This document shows, one piece after another, positions 63,099 through 64,000 of a DNA stretch of 64,000 nucleotides. The notes under the pieces were generated by a model. It had not been told where the DNA came from and searched no databases. It saw nothing but the letters and a program-made list of their open reading frames with translations. The translations under genes and the position numbers were made by a program. Every line of letters begins with the position of its first letter. Positions within the stretch are counted from its first letter, which is position 1. Source of the DNA: Halostagnicola kamekurae (GTDB taxonomy: Archaea; Halobacteriota; Halobacteria; Halobacteriales; Natrialbaceae). The stretch is from the NCBI RefSeq assembly GCF_900116205.1, contig NZ_FOZS01000004.1, positions 310,001 to 374,000 on the forward strand, in the 5' to 3' direction.

Positions 63099-63998
63099 TT
63101 ACGGGCTCGACTGCGTGGACGCTGGCCGGCTTGGCTGGGCCGTCGGCGCCGACTCACGAAAACGGTCGGCGATGTCACCCATCGTCTCGACGACCAGGTC
63201 CGTCTCGCTGCGACGCCGCTCGACGTACTCGAGAATCGCTCGCATCCGCCGGTCGTCGCGCTCGTGCGTGAGGTTGTTCGGGTGCAACCACATGTGAAAG
63301 ACGCCGTCGCGGCTGGCCGCCTGATCGATACCGCGTCTCGCCAGGACCACCATCGGATCTGCCCACACCGACTCGGCGATCGTCCTGGCCGACCCCTCGA
63401 AGCCGAAACAAAACAGCGACGCCGGAATGTCGACCAGCCCGTACTCGTCGATCGACGGCTTGACCAGCAGGGATCGGTCGGTCAGGACCGAGTCGACGAC
63501 GCCGCGAGCGCCGTCGGCCGTCGGCGACCGTCCACGGTACGCCGCGATCCCGTGTTCAGCCAGTACGTCCCGATGGCCGACGCCGTTTCGCGGGTAGATA
63601 AACGAGTCGATCGTCTCTCCCCACTCCGCCGCGATCTCGACGCTGCGAGCGATTTCCGCCTCGGCGAGCGTCCTCGAGGTGGCCGGATTGTCGAACAGCA
63701 CGTGCGAAAACGAGTGGCTCGCGAACTCGTGGTCCGGCCCGCTCGAGAGGATACCCTCGACGAGGTCCCGGCCGTATCTGAGATCGGGGCGGTCGCGCCA
63801 CTCGGTTCGCTCGCGCTCGAACCAGCCCGCCGGCGCGGGATGGTCCGCGTGCTCGCCGTCGCAAGACTCGAGCATCAGGTGGCCGACGACCGCCCACGTC
63901 GCCGGAATATCGTACTCGGCGAACGAATCGAGCATCGCGCGCCAGCCGCTTCGCCCCGACTCGAGGCGAGTCGTCGGCGGGGACTCGAGGTCGTGGAA
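63099..63998 (-). CDS. polysaccharide deacetylase (partial at right edge)
   Basis: The frame is open to the right edge; the start lies outside the window, so the ATG at 63935 is internal. The NodB-type deacetylase domain shows WAVVGHLMLESCDG, ASHSFSHVLF (the metal-binding His pair), SFIYPRNGVGH and later HMWLHPNNLTHE. It would remove acetyl groups from a polysaccharide or a lipid-linked sugar. It leads into the MocA-type, DUF362 and epimerase genes on the same strand, with an 82-bp gap. Confidence 0.88.
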   Translation of the reverse strand, partial: FHDLESPPTTRLESGRSGWRAMLDSFAEYDIPATWAVVGHLMLESCDGEHADHPAPAGWFERERTEWRDRPDLRYGRDLVEGILSSGPDHEFASHSFSHVLFDNPATSRTLAEAEIARSVEIAAEWGETIDSFIYPRNGVGHRDVLAEHGIAAYRGRSPTADGARGVVDSVLTDRSLLVKPSIDEYGLVDIPASLFCFGFEGSARTIAESVWADPMVVLARRGIDQAASRDGVFHMWLHPNNLTHERDDRRMRAILEYVERRRSETDLVVETMGDIADRFRESAPTAQPSRPASTQSSP

Positions 63999-64000
63999 TC

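Noticed and set aside
1-64000. CRISPR arrays, tRNA or rRNA genes, complete insertion sequences, replication initiator genes
   Set aside because: Read by eye on both strands: no repeat-spacer pattern, no convincing cloverleaf with the GTTCRANNC loop, no complete transposase and no Orc1/Cdc6-like protein were found. A dedicated tRNA or IS search could still detect something small.

Overview
The window looks like chromosomal DNA of a halophilic archaeon, most likely from the Natrialbales (Haloterrigena, Natrinema or Natronorubrum type). The reasons are the high GC content, the frequent CTCGAG hexamers, strongly acidic proteins, Tat signal peptides and TATA boxes about 26-30 nt before start codons (leaderless genes). 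Archaeal or haloarchaeal markers include HalOD1, RdfA with its SMC-like partner, and a FilR1-type regulator. This assignment is inference from family content; no rRNA or tRNA gene was seen.

Layout. 1-5.9 kb: end of a membrane transporter-like gene, small membrane and regulatory proteins, uridine kinase, a Tat-exported beta-propeller-like protein and a HalOD1 protein. 6.0-14.5 kb: a cell-surface glycan or lipid-sugar cluster (GT-C mannosyltransferase-like protein, epimerase, UbiA-family polyprenyl-phosphate transferase, PHP phosphoesterase, flippase-like protein, arylsulfotransferase-like protein, MATE transporter). 14.5-16.8 kb: a gene-poor AT-rich island with an alpha/beta hydrolase, a tiny membrane protein and an orphan IS200/IS605-type right-end hairpin. 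16.8-23.6 kb: amidase, a ParA-like protein without its Walker lysines, quinone oxidoreductase, methylmalonyl-CoA mutase large subunit and acyl-CoA dehydrogenase. 23.9-27.9 kb: RdfA, the SMC-related protein, and XRE and PadR regulators. 28.4-33.6 kb: D-amino-acid oxidase-like enzyme, asparaginase, an NhaC-type antiporter and an IclR regulator, perhaps one amino-acid utilisation neighbourhood.

34.4-41.5 kb: sugar acid metabolism (SMP-30 lactonase, uronate-dehydrogenase-like enzyme, mannonate dehydratase, sugar isomerase), a cyclic amidohydrolase and a UDP-glucose epimerase. 43.1-48.1 kb: a repeat-bearing acidic secreted protein whose 3' end is joined out of frame to the last two thirds of a nucleotide-sugar dehydrogenase, then two glycosyltransferases. 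48.1-52.1 kb: a four-gene operon with ATGA overlaps throughout, encoding a membrane-bound NrfD/4Fe-4S oxidoreductase module, preceded by a gene for a Tat-lipoprotein high-potential iron-sulfur protein (HiPIP). 52.3-59.8 kb: UspA, Lrp, a class III aminotransferase, biotin carboxylase, and the 5-oxoprolinase genes pxpB-pxpC-BCCP-pxpA. 59.9-64.0 kb: a surface-polysaccharide operon (epimerase, DUF362, Gfo/Idh/MocA oxidoreductase, polysaccharide deacetylase running off the window).

The strongest candidates for something new are the HiPIP plus NrfD/Fe-S module without a visible catalytic subunit, the pairing of 5-oxoprolinase genes with biotin carboxylase and a biotin carrier, the gene-fusion scar at about 44.81 kb, and a repeated 22-bp dyad (TTACAC-N8-GTGTAA type) at four intergenic sites. 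No CRISPR array, replication initiator gene or complete insertion sequence was found.
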